Source of the DNA: Clitopilus passeckerianus
Taxonomy: Eukaryota; Basidiomycota; Agaricomycetes; Agaricales; Entolomataceae
Length of the DNA stretch: 64,000 nucleotides
NCBI GenBank assembly: GCA_944990035.1
Contig: CALYLX010000034.1
Location: 310,001-374,000 of the forward strand
Reading direction: 5' to 3'
Part shown: positions 44,111-54,788 of the stretch, one piece after another
Numbering within the stretch: the stretch's first letter is position 1
How the letters are laid out: each line of letters begins with the position of its first letter
Made by a program: the position numbers and the translations under genes
The notes under the pieces: generated by a model
Database searches by the model: none
What the model saw: only the letters and a program-made list of their open reading frames with translations
Told to the model about the DNA's origin: nothing

Positions 44111-45037
44111 ATGTCATCCGAGAACTCTCAGATTCGTCTCCCACCCGAGATAGTCCACGAGATCCTTCAATACGCAAGCCAGCTTTCTACAAGATTCGCC
44201 TACAATCTTTGTCTAGTCTCATCATGGGCGCGACTCATTTCTCTTCCAAACCTTTACTCTGTCGTCTCACTTTTAACTCATACGCACAACAAACTTTTCC
44301 TTGAGGCAATAGGCCGGGATCCATTCTCCTCCCTGCCCACCCGCGCCATCGCCGAACGATCGTTGACTGGAAACGAGTCAGAGAACACAGGGACCGACTT
44401 CACACCGACCAACCATGTTCGAGCCATTAGACTTGAGGCATCCTCGAATAAAACCGTTAATATATTCAGGAGATGCACCAACGTCACCCATCTGGCACTG
44501 AGCCCAGAAAACTTTCTGTGGCTCTTCTACGAGCACCACCACGAACGAGGGGACTTCGACGTAATCCTGACGAGAAAGTTTGGCACACCCAATCCAATGG
44601 GTAGTGGACCCACCCATATCCAAGGCCCTCCTACCCCAAATGCAGCTGGGATTATTCAAGTCATCCCCGTCGTTTCCCCATTCTATACGAAGGTTACGAG
44701 ACTACGGCTTCCGTTGGCCCCAAACTATCAGCTCCACCCCCAGCATTTTACTCGTTTGACCCATCTCGCTGTCCCGTTTGCGTATCCGGGCCATGATACA
44801 TCTCGACTGAGTACGTGGCTGGAGGATCCGACATTGGAGGTTCTAGTTGTTGTTATAATCGAGGCCAAGATATCTATAGAGGACAGAGAGAGGCTACAAA
44901 GATGGTTAGAGGCTTTGAAGAGTAGAGTCATGAGTGTCAGAGTAGGTGTGGTTTCTTCGTGGGCCACGGATTTGGTCGAGGACTGGGAGAAGGAGATGAG
45001 GGGTGGACGGAGTATTTGGACCATTGTTGAACAGTAG
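44111..45037 (+). CDS. F-box-like protein, single exon
   Basis: 308 aa from ATG 44111 (MSSENSQIRLPPEIVHEILQ), F-box-like N-terminus, then AYNLCLVSSWARLISLPNLY, NHVRAIRLEASSNKTVNIFR, LTHLAVPFAYPGHDTSRLST and a clean family end DWEKEMRGGRSIW. Similarity to the preceding gene extends over its whole length, so it is a tandem duplicate. No other domain is seen. Confidence 0.77.
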   Translation: MSSENSQIRLPPEIVHEILQYASQLSTRFAYNLCLVSSWARLISLPNLYSVVSLLTHTHNKLFLEAIGRDPFSSLPTRAIAERSLTGNESENTGTDFTPTNHVRAIRLEASSNKTVNIFRRCTNVTHLALSPENFLWLFYEHHHERGDFDVILTRKFGTPNPMGSGPTHIQGPPTPNAAGIIQVIPVVSPFYTKVTRLRLPLAPNYQLHPQHFTRLTHLAVPFAYPGHDTSRLSTWLEDPTLEVLVVVIIEAKISIEDRERLQRWLEALKSRVMSVRVGVVSSWATDLVEDWEKEMRGGRSIWTIVEQ

Positions 45038-45753
45038 TCACACTTTCAGCATCTATGAACCCTTTAAACCGCACATTAAATATATTTAGTGGCAACTTGT
45101 GAGAAATTTCGACTGTTGCAATGAAGTGAGAATTCTGTGGTGCCTTGACTTGCCTAGGCTCAGAAGTGATCAGAGGGGTTGAGACTGCACGGCGACACTT
45201 TAAACGGCCTACAATTTCTTCCAGCAGAATGGGCGAAGCCCGTATATTTCCCCACGGTGAAGAAACTACTATGTGGGTTGTCTAGCTTTACATATACTTA
45301 TCAGAGCTTCCTGACCCATTCTTTGCAGTGAGAATTTTTTGCAGTGAGATCGACAAGCTGTGAACGAGTACGGTGCCATTTTAATTTAAATGACATTCAA
45401 TGAAACCCCCAGCCTGGCAATTCTTCAGGGGCTTCGAGCTCGCCAGTGAGACTGAGTTGGTCAATTTGAAGCTTGAAGACGCGTGACGTCAGGTCATGTG
45501 ACGACGAATTTGCACAATACATAAATCGGGACGTGTCCTGGACGCGCCCTGCCAGGCGGGTCATACTAAGCTGTACGCGCAACACACTCAGAAAGAGTGC
45601 GACTCGGTCAGATGTGTACCAGCTACGTTCCCAGATGAACCCCGAGCGAGATTGTGCCAAGCAGCCTCGTTCTGGTTGTGGGTGGCCCACACGTGTCTGA
45701 TGGTTGATCACAGCTTTTGCAGGTAGCTTCTCTCTTATAAGCCACCTGGAGTC
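45038..45753. other. Intergenic region
   Basis: About 700 bases between the F-box-like gene and the kinase fragment. A lost N-terminal part of the kinase might be expected here, but I see no kinase motifs. Confidence 0.4.
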
Positions 45754-46362
45754 ATGCAGATACATGTCACCTATCGCCCTACCGCTGCGCAGGAAGCCGC
45801 ATTCTGGGAGAAAGTCAAGAGTGATCCAGAGCCACTCCGCTTTGTCGACGGGAGAACAGGGAAGGAAATTCCGAAAAAGGTTGTTCATAAAGTCAAGATG
45901 GTTGAGCCTTCCAGGGATCTTTCTACCTTTAAGAGCTCAAAGGAGATGCTAAGCGCTGTCCGTGATGCTTTCGCTGGTGTGTTTCTCATGCAGAGTCGTC
46001 CCGAACTCGGACTGATATCTGGGGACTAATATCTCTCAAGGCCATAAACATCTCTTTGAGAGAATTGCCGTCATCCATGGCGATGTTTCTGGAAACAATA
46101 TCCGCATTGTTGGGGATTGCAAGGGTATTTTGATGGACTGGGATAAAAAGAACAGAATTATAGATCCCGACCAGTACTCTAAAATTATTGGGCAAGAGAC
46201 AAGGAAGAGGTTGATTAAAGAAGCCGAAGAAAGTGGGTGGCGGTTCTTTCTATTTTCTTTATCATATTGACGGGTGTTATTGTAGTTGTAAGGGAGAAAG
46301 GCCTCGAAGTAGAAACCATGGAGGAGAAGGAGCTTTGGGATGGTTTGAAAGGGATGAAATGA
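45754..46362 (+). CDS. FunK1-type kinase C-lobe fragment
   Basis: Exons 45754-45976, 46041-46232 and 46286-46362 join in phase into 163 aa. The motifs are FKSSKEMLSAVRDAFAG, then HKHLFERIAVIHGDVSGNNI, with HGD-x4-N as the catalytic loop, and GILMDWDKK in the place of DFG, the usual wording of fungal FunK1 kinases. The N-lobe with glycine loop and Lys is absent, as are the segments that normally follow. FunK1 proteins normally exceed 500 aa, so this is a truncated gene or relic. The introns are good (64 and 53 bp, the first with a CTAAT branch site), so it may still be spliced. An enzyme activity is unlikely. Confidence 0.65.
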
Positions 46363-46864
46363 GAGGAGAAACTTGAGAGCCTAAACAACGACCCGTACTC
46401 AAAGACAGGTGAAGCAGGGGCATCGGCATAGTCTTGACTGCAGAAAGATTATATGCCCCAAGTTACTTGCGCTGAACGTCAGAGACAAAGAATACAAGGC
46501 CATATGTATATACGAGGCGGATGGTATCGCCATAATTGGGTTGGAACCACAGCAAAATTTGACGATTACAACAGTTGTTGATTGAGTAACAGCAACTCCG
46601 ACTTTGGCGCCCCTGCAGAGTGGCCATAGTCACTGCTTTCCCAAAACGTGTTCGCCAAGGCTATAAATTTGGTCAAGGCTCAAGAAATGGGGGAATCACC
46701 TACTCCCGCCGCCATTCTCACTGTTTGATAGCGCTCAAAGCGGTCTGGGTCCCCAACCAACATTCTTGACACGGAGAAAAAGGCGACAAAAGTTACTTGG
46801 ACCTCTTTCTGGGATATCCTCTAGGTTCCCAAGCCTCTCAGTGTTTCTTCATCGATTTCCCCAA

Positions 46865-47740
46865 ATGCAAACTGGCCAAGCTCAGGCGGCATTGTCAATC
46901 GTAGACTGGACAAAGGCCAAGGCTCGGCTCAATTCGGCCATGGCAAAGGCAAATGAAACCCGAAGAAAGGAAGAGAGGAGGAAAGACGACCTTCTGAGGC
47001 AGGCCCTATATAACTCGGCATCGTCTAAACCTGTCCTGAATTTCGATGATTCTGCCTCCTTGCGCACAAAAGACACTGGCTCAAGCCTCCAGAAATCCCG
47101 ACGGGTGGACCAGAATGCTTCAGAATCAATGTCGTATATCCAGTCAGAACTGGAGCTGGAAGAAGATCTGGAAGAAAGCTTCACGAACCAACCATGTCAA
47201 GCCCGGTGTATAAGCTATAGTGAGCGAGCCAATTCAGGTAAGTATTTGTTTCTATCATTCAATCGGACCCTCCATTGTACCCTCATTTTGACAGACCCGC
47301 GACATAAACCACTGGCCTACAACATAGTTGGGCAACTTCACAACGACGTCGACTGGTCGAGTGCAGGCCAACCGCCACTAATGAAGATATTTGTTCCCGA
47401 ATTCAATACGCAAGCTGGTAGCTCTGCGAAAGACTCAGACTTGGGCTCCATGGAAGGGATCCAAGAGCCGGGGGTTCGAACACAAGAAGAGTATTCGAGT
47501 CCCAATCCTAGCTACTCGGACAGGGACGGTAAACTAGCGTTTCGCGTGGCCCCAAAACGGGTGCTGTTGCTTCAGCCAGAGAACTTCAATGAGCCGAATG
47601 ATTTCGTCAGACATCGGGAACCAATATCAGTTTTACCTATGGCAACAACTTCCCGAAACTTCCAAGCAACTCAGTTAATACAGATGTATCAGCCACGAGA
47701 GAGGGGTAACATGACGATGAGAGACTTCATATTAGAGTAG
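46865..47740 (+). CDS. Hypothetical protein, not recognised
   Basis: ATG 46865 (MQTGQAQAALSIVDWTKAKA), exons 46865-47237 and 47295-47740, 272 aa. The 57-bp intron (GTAAGT...ACAG) is a multiple of three and has no stop, so it could also be retained (291 aa). The N-terminal part is charged and probably helical (MAKANETRRKEERRKDDLL). Later there are acidic (SELELEEDLEESF) and disordered Ser/Pro segments, and VAPKRVLLLQPENF near the end. No domain recognised; no signal peptide or membrane helix. Likely a regulatory or disordered protein. Confidence 0.5.
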   Translation: MQTGQAQAALSIVDWTKAKARLNSAMAKANETRRKEERRKDDLLRQALYNSASSKPVLNFDDSASLRTKDTGSSLQKSRRVDQNASESMSYIQSELELEEDLEESFTNQPCQARCISYSERANSGKYLFLSFNRTLHCTLILTDPRHKPLAYNIVGQLHNDVDWSSAGQPPLMKIFVPEFNTQAGSSAKDSDLGSMEGIQEPGVRTQEEYSSPNPSYSDRDGKLAFRVAPKRVLLLQPENFNEPNDFVRHREPISVLPMATTSRNFQATQLIQMYQPRERGNMTMRDFILE

Positions 47741-47879
47741 ATATGACGCATGTAGAATGTCCTTGAAAATAACACGAGCCCTCTAATGTTCCACGTACTG
47801 AGATGTGTGTTTAGAAAGTTGAGTAGGGTGTCCGTGCATTTAAGCAATCTGAGCCTAATACCTAACCCCGGAAGCTTAG

Positions 47880-48512
47880 TCAATGAGCTCTTCTCCGCAC
47901 TCTAACCATCCTCTTGCCTAACCCATAACCTGAGGATACAACTCCGTGATGCCCTCCCGCTCCTCCATGCCCACCAGCACCTCCATATCCGGAATATCCA
48001 GAACGCCCTTCCGGTCGACCAGGATGCCCAGGGTGGCCAGGGTGTCCAGGATGATCTGGGACCCCGCCTTTGCCACCAGCACCTCCTGAGGGCAGATCTT
48101 CATCCCCACTTTGGTGTGTCGCCTCGCTGATCTCAGGGAGCTCATAGTCGTTGGGAACGGGCGGGGTGTAAGTTGGTGGCGCATTTGGAGATCGAGAGGC
48201 TTCAGGGGCGTAATCGCCATACCCGAACCAAGGCGGGTATTCGTCTTCGTCGTAAGCTTCATATTCGTCAGGGCCACGTCTGTTGAGCGATATTTTCTGC
48301 TTCGGTGGAGGAAGACTTTCAGGCTCGAAACGGGCCGTTGAGTTGGCGAGTTGGGGGCGTGATACTAGTAGTTGTGGGGGAGTCTATTGGAACGTTCTGA
48401 ATCGAGAGATTTGGTATGATGCAAACGAGGAACTCACGTTGTCCATATTCTCTCTCGCTATGGAGGAGTATAAGGTACATCCTGCGACAAAGAAGAACAG
48501 AGAAGCCCTCAT
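47880..48512 (-). CDS. Secreted Gly/Pro/His-rich protein (set member 1)
   Basis: Exons 48512-48438 and 48383-47880, phase 0 at the 54-bp intron, 192 aa. It starts with a signal peptide (MRASLFFFVAGCTLYSSIA). The next part is acidic and Tyr/Pro-rich (DEYEAYDEDEYPPWFGYGDY). The C-terminus is a run of HPGHPGHPG and Gly/Tyr repeats (YSGYGGAGGHGGAGGHH) and a basic end (KRMVRVRRRAH). The second exon contains no usual start codon before its Gly-rich end, so ORF calling misses it. A TATATA box lies at 48592-48597. The signal peptide differs from the other four members, so it may be only analogous. Cell-wall or matrix protein is an inference. Confidence 0.6.
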
Positions 48513-49164
48513 GATAGAGGCTTGGGGTGAAACGGATGAGGCGATAATCTTAGGCGGGTAGTTGTGCTTCAATAGGATGGCGGTGTAGCGGATATATAGA
48601 AGCGTATCTCAAGGGACCTTGGAATCCCTCAGCGAGCTTTTGTACCCGTGGCTGACCTAGTCCGCTCTCGAGGCTGACCTGCGGGACGGTCCTGAGGTGT
48701 GAGGCCATATTTCGAGGAAAACCTCACCATCCCCGTGGCTTTGGTATGGGTTTATTATAGGATTATGTATTACAGTCTATATGTTAAGCAGGTGATACAT
48801 TCTTCAGCTCAGAGATTGTGGCATTGTCGACAAGTGGTGGTGGTAGCTATTTAAAGCGATCAATTCTGGTGACAGTGACGGTCCGTGACATCCGCACCCT
48901 GGACCTACGAACCACATCCTTTGGAATTACCTTTAGTTCTGGTTTAGACTTCATAAGCATGCCTAGCACCCTTTAACAAAACGCTCAAGAATACGACCAT
49001 GTATTCTCTGCACGCAATTTTACCAGAATTCAGCTGGAAAAACCTCGGATTTTGAGGTAACTCCTGTCTCTGCCTATTTGAAATTGCCTAGGTGAACTCA
49101 ACCTTCCACAGGATACGAAAAACATCTTAATTGTGTCTCGTAAAGGCCGTTCAGAGCCTTTGCG
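48513..49164. other. Divergent intergenic region
   Basis: About 650 bases without a supported gene between the minus-strand secreted-protein gene and the plus-strand F-box-like gene. Confidence 0.4.
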
Positions 49165-50412
49165 ATGCACCAAATAATGAAATTTAATTATTCCTCCCCT
49201 AGTCTGGCCGACCTACCCAACGAAATACTTTACCAAATCCTCAAGCCCCTTCTCCCCATTCTGGACCGAAACACCCGTCCAACTCGCATCTCCTATCTGT
49301 ACAACCCGTCCATGGCGTCTCCTGAGACGTACAGGCTACGTCTGAGGTTCTTCTCCAACTACAGGCTAATATGTAGAGCTATGGATCACTTTGTTCGCTC
49401 TCTACTCTTCGAAAATCTGCTACTCGTGCTTTGGCCCAACACGCGCCTGGAGCCCATCGAGGCGATCTTTGACCACCTCCCTCATTTGATATCCTCTCTC
49501 TCAATTGAAGCCCGGGATCCTTTAGGGGAACTTGCCGAACCAGCTAGCCATGTCATTCATCGAGGTTTGGAGAAATGTACGAACCTTCGCAGACTGGAGT
49601 GCCACGGCCATCATCCTATCTTTACGAACTCAGGGTACCTCCCGGACTTCCCCAACCCTGCAGGAATCACGTCCATCTCAATCACCCCCAGTAGATCATC
49701 GCATTTTGAAGCCCTTGCATACCTGGGTTCAACTTTGAAGTCGCTGCAACTTTACGACGGACACATTTCACCCATGAACCTGCTCAATCTCTCTGCGCCA
49801 TTTCCTCAGTTGGAGGAACTGACATTGGTGAAGAAATCCGGTCTGACATGGCATCATGTCGCGAGTCTACTGCTCCGTGTTGGACCATACGACCCCGCCA
49901 GACAGACGTGCAGGAGCTCACTTCACACGGTCAACATCGTTCACCTCAAAATATCAGTTCAAAGTCTTCATAGCTTATTCTGCGAGAACGAAATTGGTAC
50001 TCGCCTTACAACCTTCCGTTGGGTCTACTGCCACCGTTGGAGTGGTACTGGGTACGATGTTCAGCGGTCGCTGGGCCCCCTTCTATCAGCATGTCCGAAC
50101 CTCAAAGATCTCTACCTCGGATGCCCCGACTTTCCGACGAACTTCGCCTGGATCCCTCCCTTGCTCGAACACCTCACCCTATTCGTCCCTATCGAGCATG
50201 TCTCCATCATGCCATGGATCATTTCCTACATCGACTGGGTGCACTGTAGAAGGAGTCAGATTCTGCGCTCCATCACCTTCCTAGCGACTCCTCTTATTCC
50301 GGAAACCTTGACGCAGGAACTCCAAGAACAATGTAGAGAGGTGGGTGCCCGAGCGGAAATCGTGTATGACCCCTGGATGAATACGGATGGAATCAAGGTT
50401 ATTTTCTCCTAA
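49165..50412 (+). CDS. F-box-like/LRR protein, single exon
   Basis: 415 aa from ATG 49165. SLADLPNEILYQILKPLLPI is a good F-box start. NYRLICRAMDHFVRSLLFEN follows, then irregular Leu repeats (LEKCTNLRRLECHGHH, FPQLEELTLVKKSGL, LLSACPNLKDLYLG, LLEHLTLFVP). It belongs to a different F-box subfamily from the DWE-RGG-SIW paralogs. An in-frame second ATG (residue 5) is an alternative start. SCF substrate receptor role by family only. Confidence 0.8.
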   Translation: MHQIMKFNYSSPSLADLPNEILYQILKPLLPILDRNTRPTRISYLYNPSMASPETYRLRLRFFSNYRLICRAMDHFVRSLLFENLLLVLWPNTRLEPIEAIFDHLPHLISSLSIEARDPLGELAEPASHVIHRGLEKCTNLRRLECHGHHPIFTNSGYLPDFPNPAGITSISITPSRSSHFEALAYLGSTLKSLQLYDGHISPMNLLNLSAPFPQLEELTLVKKSGLTWHHVASLLLRVGPYDPARQTCRSSLHTVNIVHLKISVQSLHSLFCENEIGTRLTTFRWVYCHRWSGTGYDVQRSLGPLLSACPNLKDLYLGCPDFPTNFAWIPPLLEHLTLFVPIEHVSIMPWIISYIDWVHCRRSQILRSITFLATPLIPETLTQELQEQCREVGARAEIVYDPWMNTDGIKVIFS

Positions 50413-50676
50413 GGGACAACTTCTGCCTCGAACCGGCTTGCATTACTTTCACTTCTTTCCATCCTTTCCCCGCTGTACATTTATAATCGCGTACTCAATG
50501 GATACGGTAGCTCTCCGAATTCAACCTAATCATTTATAGGCTTATCTCCCCCAGTAATCATACTTTCATTTGCTTTGTGTATAATTCTACCTTACTTGGA
50601 TACGCTTTTACACCTCTTGAATATCGATATAATCGACGACCCTGATACTATGGATGTGCTTAAGGAGCGACGCAAA

Positions 50677-51215
50677 CTAATAAAACTCGCCTTTATTCTC
50701 CTCCACCTTGGCGACTCCGCTAAAGAATTGGCCTTGACCGCCCTTGCCTCCCTTTCCACCTTCTGCACCCATCCCGCCACGGCTGAATTCCTTTCCGTTT
50801 CCACCATTGCTTCCATCCCCGCCAAAGCCACCTGTCCCACCGGCCCCATTACGGTCGACAGTCTCTTGACGACGATAAACACGCTTCAATCTGTTCCCCC
50901 AATCTTCCCCATCCTTCTCGCCCCGGGATTGACCATCTCCAGAGAATTTACCAGAGAAGTAATTGCCATCTCCACCATTACCGGCAGCTCCGCGGGTGTA
51001 GACCTGGATAATTTCGCGGCGTGGTCCCTCTTCGCGACCTTTCAATGTTTTTGAAACCGCCTAGAGGGGGTGATTAGTTAAGCAATTTGATATGGTAAAG
51101 GTGGGTTGAAACCTACACTTTGAACTGTTCCAACGAGATCGACAGGACCTTGTGGAGAACCTAGGACTGCTGCTGCGAGCAAGACCAAAGGAAGGAGAGA
51201 CTTGAAGGAAGGCAT
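50677..51215 (-). CDS. Secreted Gly-rich protein (set member 2)
   Basis: Exons 51215-51117 and 51060-50677 with a 56-bp intron, 160 aa. Signal peptide MPSFKSLLPLVLLAAAVLG, nearly the same as in the next two members, then the intron ten or so codons after it, as in them. The mature part is charged (LKGREEGPRREIIQVYTRGA) and has Gly-rich blocks (NGAGGTGGFGGDGSNGGNG and GGKGGKGGQGQFFSG). There are dibasic sites (PRRE, YRRQE) but no repeat unit. A TATAAAG box at 51332-51326 lies about 115 bases upstream of the start. Short secreted Gly-rich protein; function unknown. Confidence 0.7.
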
Positions 51216-51843
51216 TGTAGTCGCTTAAAAGATTGTGAATTTAAAAGAATGAATGGGTAGGCTGTATACTCGAGATGGGCGTAAGAGACTAAGGAAGGAG
51301 GGCGGGGTGGGGAAGAACAGTGAGACTTTATAGAAATTCCTGGGGTGGCTAACTGTGGGCCTGTCAGGAAACGTGACTAGGCGTGAACGAAATTACCCCT
51401 AAGGCGCTTGCAGAGGAGTATATTTTCTATCCTAGTCATCTATAGTATATCGAAGCGAACGAGGAATTAATCGTCGCAGCGACCCGTGTATACTGCTCGC
51501 CCGACATATCAAATTTCAAATTTACATAATTGAAGGTCGTAGTGTCACCAGCGTTCTGACGTCGGATTGAAGGAAGAATCGCTCAGTCAGGAACGAAATT
51601 ATGGATTGTGCGAGGACGGATATGGTTTGGAGCTCAAATGCGATTCGAGTAGTTGTAAAGCCGAAGGCAACATATTATTTTTACCTTCCTCCTTCTCTTG
51701 GAGTACAAAAAAAGTCACCTAGAATATGCACGGCTGTGCGAATCTCACAGAGCTCAGTGAGCAAAGCGTGAATCCAGACAAGCGAAATCTATTGTTAAGA
51801 TCATAGGGTACACCGGATATCAACGATCTACTCAGTACTTCTT
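51216..51843. other. Intergenic region
   Basis: About 630 bases between two same-strand secreted-protein genes. It holds the TATA box of member 2 and no supported gene. Confidence 0.4.
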
Positions 51844-53535
51844 TCACTTGCGATCGCCATGCTCACCATCCTCGTACTTACCCTCGAAATAGTGACCACG
51901 ACCTCCCGGACCAGCATCACTACCAGGGCCACCAGAACCGCCATGCCCAAACTTTTCACCGAAACCACCCATTCCTCCAGTACCACCGAAACCACCAGCG
52001 CCGCCAGAACCGTCGCCATTCTTGGAGGAGCCGACAGTCTTTGCTGACTTCTTGTCATTGCCGTTGCGGTTTCCCTGGTTCGAGAAGTTGTCCGCGATGT
52101 TACCTCTGTTGTTCCTCAACTCTTCGGCGCCACTCCTCAAGGTAACAATTCGGGATTCAGGTTCTTCCGCGAGGCCGCGACGAGAGTGTCCGTGTCCGTA
52201 GCCTTCGTCGTGATCGTCATGACCGTGGCGATCATCCTGGCCATAGTGGTCGTCGTAATGCTTCTCCTTCTTGTCCTCCTCGTACTTCTCCTCTTTCTTC
52301 ACTTCCTCGTACTTCTCCTTCTTGTACTTCTTCTCCTTGCGCTCCTCATGCTTCTCCTCCTTCTCCTTGTAGCGATCGTCGTAGTGGTCATCGTCATGGT
52401 CGTAGCCGTCGCCGTGTCCATAGTCGCCGTCATGACCGTGACCGTCGTGGTTCCCACCGTAGCGATTGCCGTGGCCGTAGCGCTCCTTCTTCTTCTCGTA
52501 GTCCTTGTGCTCCTCGTACTCGTTCACCTCCTCCTTCTCGTACTTCTTCTTCTCCTCTTTGTGCTCCGCATACTTCTTGTACTCCTTCTCCTCCCCATGG
52601 CGGCGTCCATAGTGGTCATCGTCATAGTCGCCTCCGCGCTTCTGCTCGCACTTCTTCTTGTCTTTGTAGCCATCCTTTTTGTTGCCGCCGTTGTAGTTGG
52701 CACCCTTCTTCTCGACCTTCTTCTGCTCTTTCTTGACCTCTTTCTTCTGCTCTTTCTTCTGCTCTTTCTTGTACTCTTCCTTCTTCTCCTCTTTCTTATA
52801 CTCGTTCTTGTGACCATCCTTTCCATCCTTCTTGCAGTCTTTCTTGTCCTTCTTGTCGTCCTTCTTGTACTCCTTCTCCTTCTTGTGCTCTTCCTTGTGC
52901 TCTTCCTCCTTCTTGTACTCCTCCTTATGCTCCTTCTCATGCTCCTTCTCGTGCTTCTCCTCCTTCTTAAACTCCTTCTTGTGCTCCTCCTCCTTCTCGT
53001 ACTCGTTCTTGTAGAGCTTGTCGGTATCGCGGTGCTCCTGCTTATGCTTCTTCTCTTCCTCCTTCTTGTGTTCGTCTACCTCCTTCTTGTGCTCTTTCTC
53101 GTCCTTCTTCTTCTCATCCTCCTTCTTCTTCTCGTTCTCGTTGTAGCCTTCATGAGCCTCCTTCTTGTACTCCTCCTTATTCTCCTTCTTATACTCCTCC
53201 TTGAAGGACTTATCGTAGCTCTTGTTCCTAGCAGCCTCCTTGTGCTTCTCCTCCTCTTTCTTACGCCTATCCTCCTCCTTCTTGTGCTTGTCGGCTTCCT
53301 CCAGTTTCTTGTAGTCCTCCTCGTAGTACTCGCCTCTTCCGACGAGAGGCCCTCTGGACTGCATATCCTGGAAAAAGTTACGGCGAGTAATACCCTAGGA
53401 TCAAAGTTTCAGCATATGAGCTATACAATCATAATTTCGACCTACGTTCACATTGCTACCATCGGCGATGGGGCGAGCCAAGGCGCCGCCAGTAGCGAGC
53501 AAGACGAGAGGCAAGAGTTTATGAATAGAAGGCAT
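51844..53535 (-). CDS. Secreted Lys/Glu-rich protein (set member 3)
   Basis: Exons 53535-53446 and 53394-51844, phase 0, 546 aa. Signal peptide MPSIHKLLPLVLLATGGALA. Residues about 60-410 are almost only Lys, Glu, His, Asp and Tyr (KKEEDRRKKEEEKHKE, EYKKEEEHKEEHKKEKE) with His/Gly/Asp patches (GHDGDYGHGDGYDHDDDHYD). A dibasic site, HSRRGLAEEPES, separates this from a C-terminal segment ending GGAGGFGGTGGMGGFGEKF and DAGPGGRGHYFEGKYEDGEH. The same RRGL-like join occurs in members 4 and 5. TATATAA at 53654-53648. A polyampholyte of this kind may bind water, metal or cell-wall polymers; this is a guess. Confidence 0.75.
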
Positions 53536-54788
53536 GATAAAAAGAATGTGTGTTTAGCAAAAGAGCGTGATAATAGTTTAGACAGAAATGTGTCGAGCGT
53601 AACTGAGTCCTTGGAAAGGATGCCAGAATACCCAGATTTTGCCCGCGTTATATAGCCTTCTGGCGAGGGGGCTGACAGAGTTGCTGACTGGTGGAAGGTG
53701 AAATCTGTCGTAAAAATAGACTGGTCGCTCCACTGGATCTGATCTAGGCTGACAGATATGTAAAAGTCCAGCAGCACCATCGAGCGGCGTAAAATGCGCC
53801 AAGATCGACGCAATCATATCTTTCCTGGTTTCTTTGAATTTCTCAGGAGCGACGTTCGTCATATCAAGCATTCAGTTTCCTTTGAGAAACAATTAGAATA
53901 GAGAATTACGGGATGTCAGGCAGTGAGAAAACGAACCTGTTAAGCTGAGTTGAGTCCAGCTGTACGCAAGATGTTTGGTACAGAAGATAGAACCAGAAGT
54001 TGAAATTTTGACGTTGTACAAAACCGAGACCACGGCGCTTTTCGATGCTTGATTTGATTCTCTAAATAGCCCGGTATGATTCTTGCTCAGTCTCGGAGGT
54101 TATCAGCCAGAAAGAAATGCAGTTGTATTGACCAGATGGTGGTCGAGGTGCAACCATGGATGAATGGCGCTGGTGTATCAAAAGGAAATCGTCTCCCACG
54201 GCCTCAACCTCGCATCCTTCAGGAAACTCAAGTTTGCGCTGGTAAATCTTCGCCACCGTATGGACGAGTGCAAGCTCAAAGCACACGCACTTCCGCCCTA
54301 CATATTCAGCAACTGGGCACACCCAGACTCCAAGATTAGGTTTTGAACGAGAAGTTGAGAAAAATTTACCTCCCCATGGCACGAACTTTGGCCTGTTGAT
54401 GATCATCCGTCGAAACGTAGATCTCCTCAAGGTGACTCGAAGCTTGTTATAGTATTCAATGTTACTTGCGGCTTTATTAATAAAGCTAGTTAAGCCTAGA
54501 GATATATTTACTCGTTGACCATTCGATGCGATGAATTTGAAAAAAGGTTTGCAGTCTGCACACGACTGTTACATCGACAATTGTTAGTTCAGTAGAGATA
54601 GGACTAAGGAGTACAGTTCAGGAATAGACCATGCGACGTTTACTCTTAACGTATGTTAATAGATGTCAAAGACACTTGAATGCGGAGAATACGAAAAATG
54701 AGAATAGATCAAGTTTAATTGTCAACCAAAGGCCCAATGGATTATGAAGAAGGCACTATACTACTGAGAACAAATAACGAGGAATGAT
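53536..54788. other. Intergenic region, 1.25 kb
   Basis: The 53605-53656 part is the promoter block shared with set member 4. Short frames on both strands further right (54062-54430) show no recognisable motif. Confidence 0.4.

Noticed and set aside
50575..51054. A 159-codon plus-strand frame
   Set aside because: Antisense to the Gly-rich secreted gene at 50677-51215, which has a signal peptide and in-phase intron.
52186..53655. A 489-codon Leu/Val-rich plus-strand frame resembling a multi-helix membrane protein
   Set aside because: Antisense shadow of the Lys/Glu-rich secreted protein; the minus strand has a signal peptide, a proper intron and a shared promoter.
54062..54430. A 122-codon minus-strand frame and a 60-codon plus-strand frame in the same place
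   Set aside because: Neither has a signal peptide, domain or splice partner, and both lie in a long intergenic region; not supportable.
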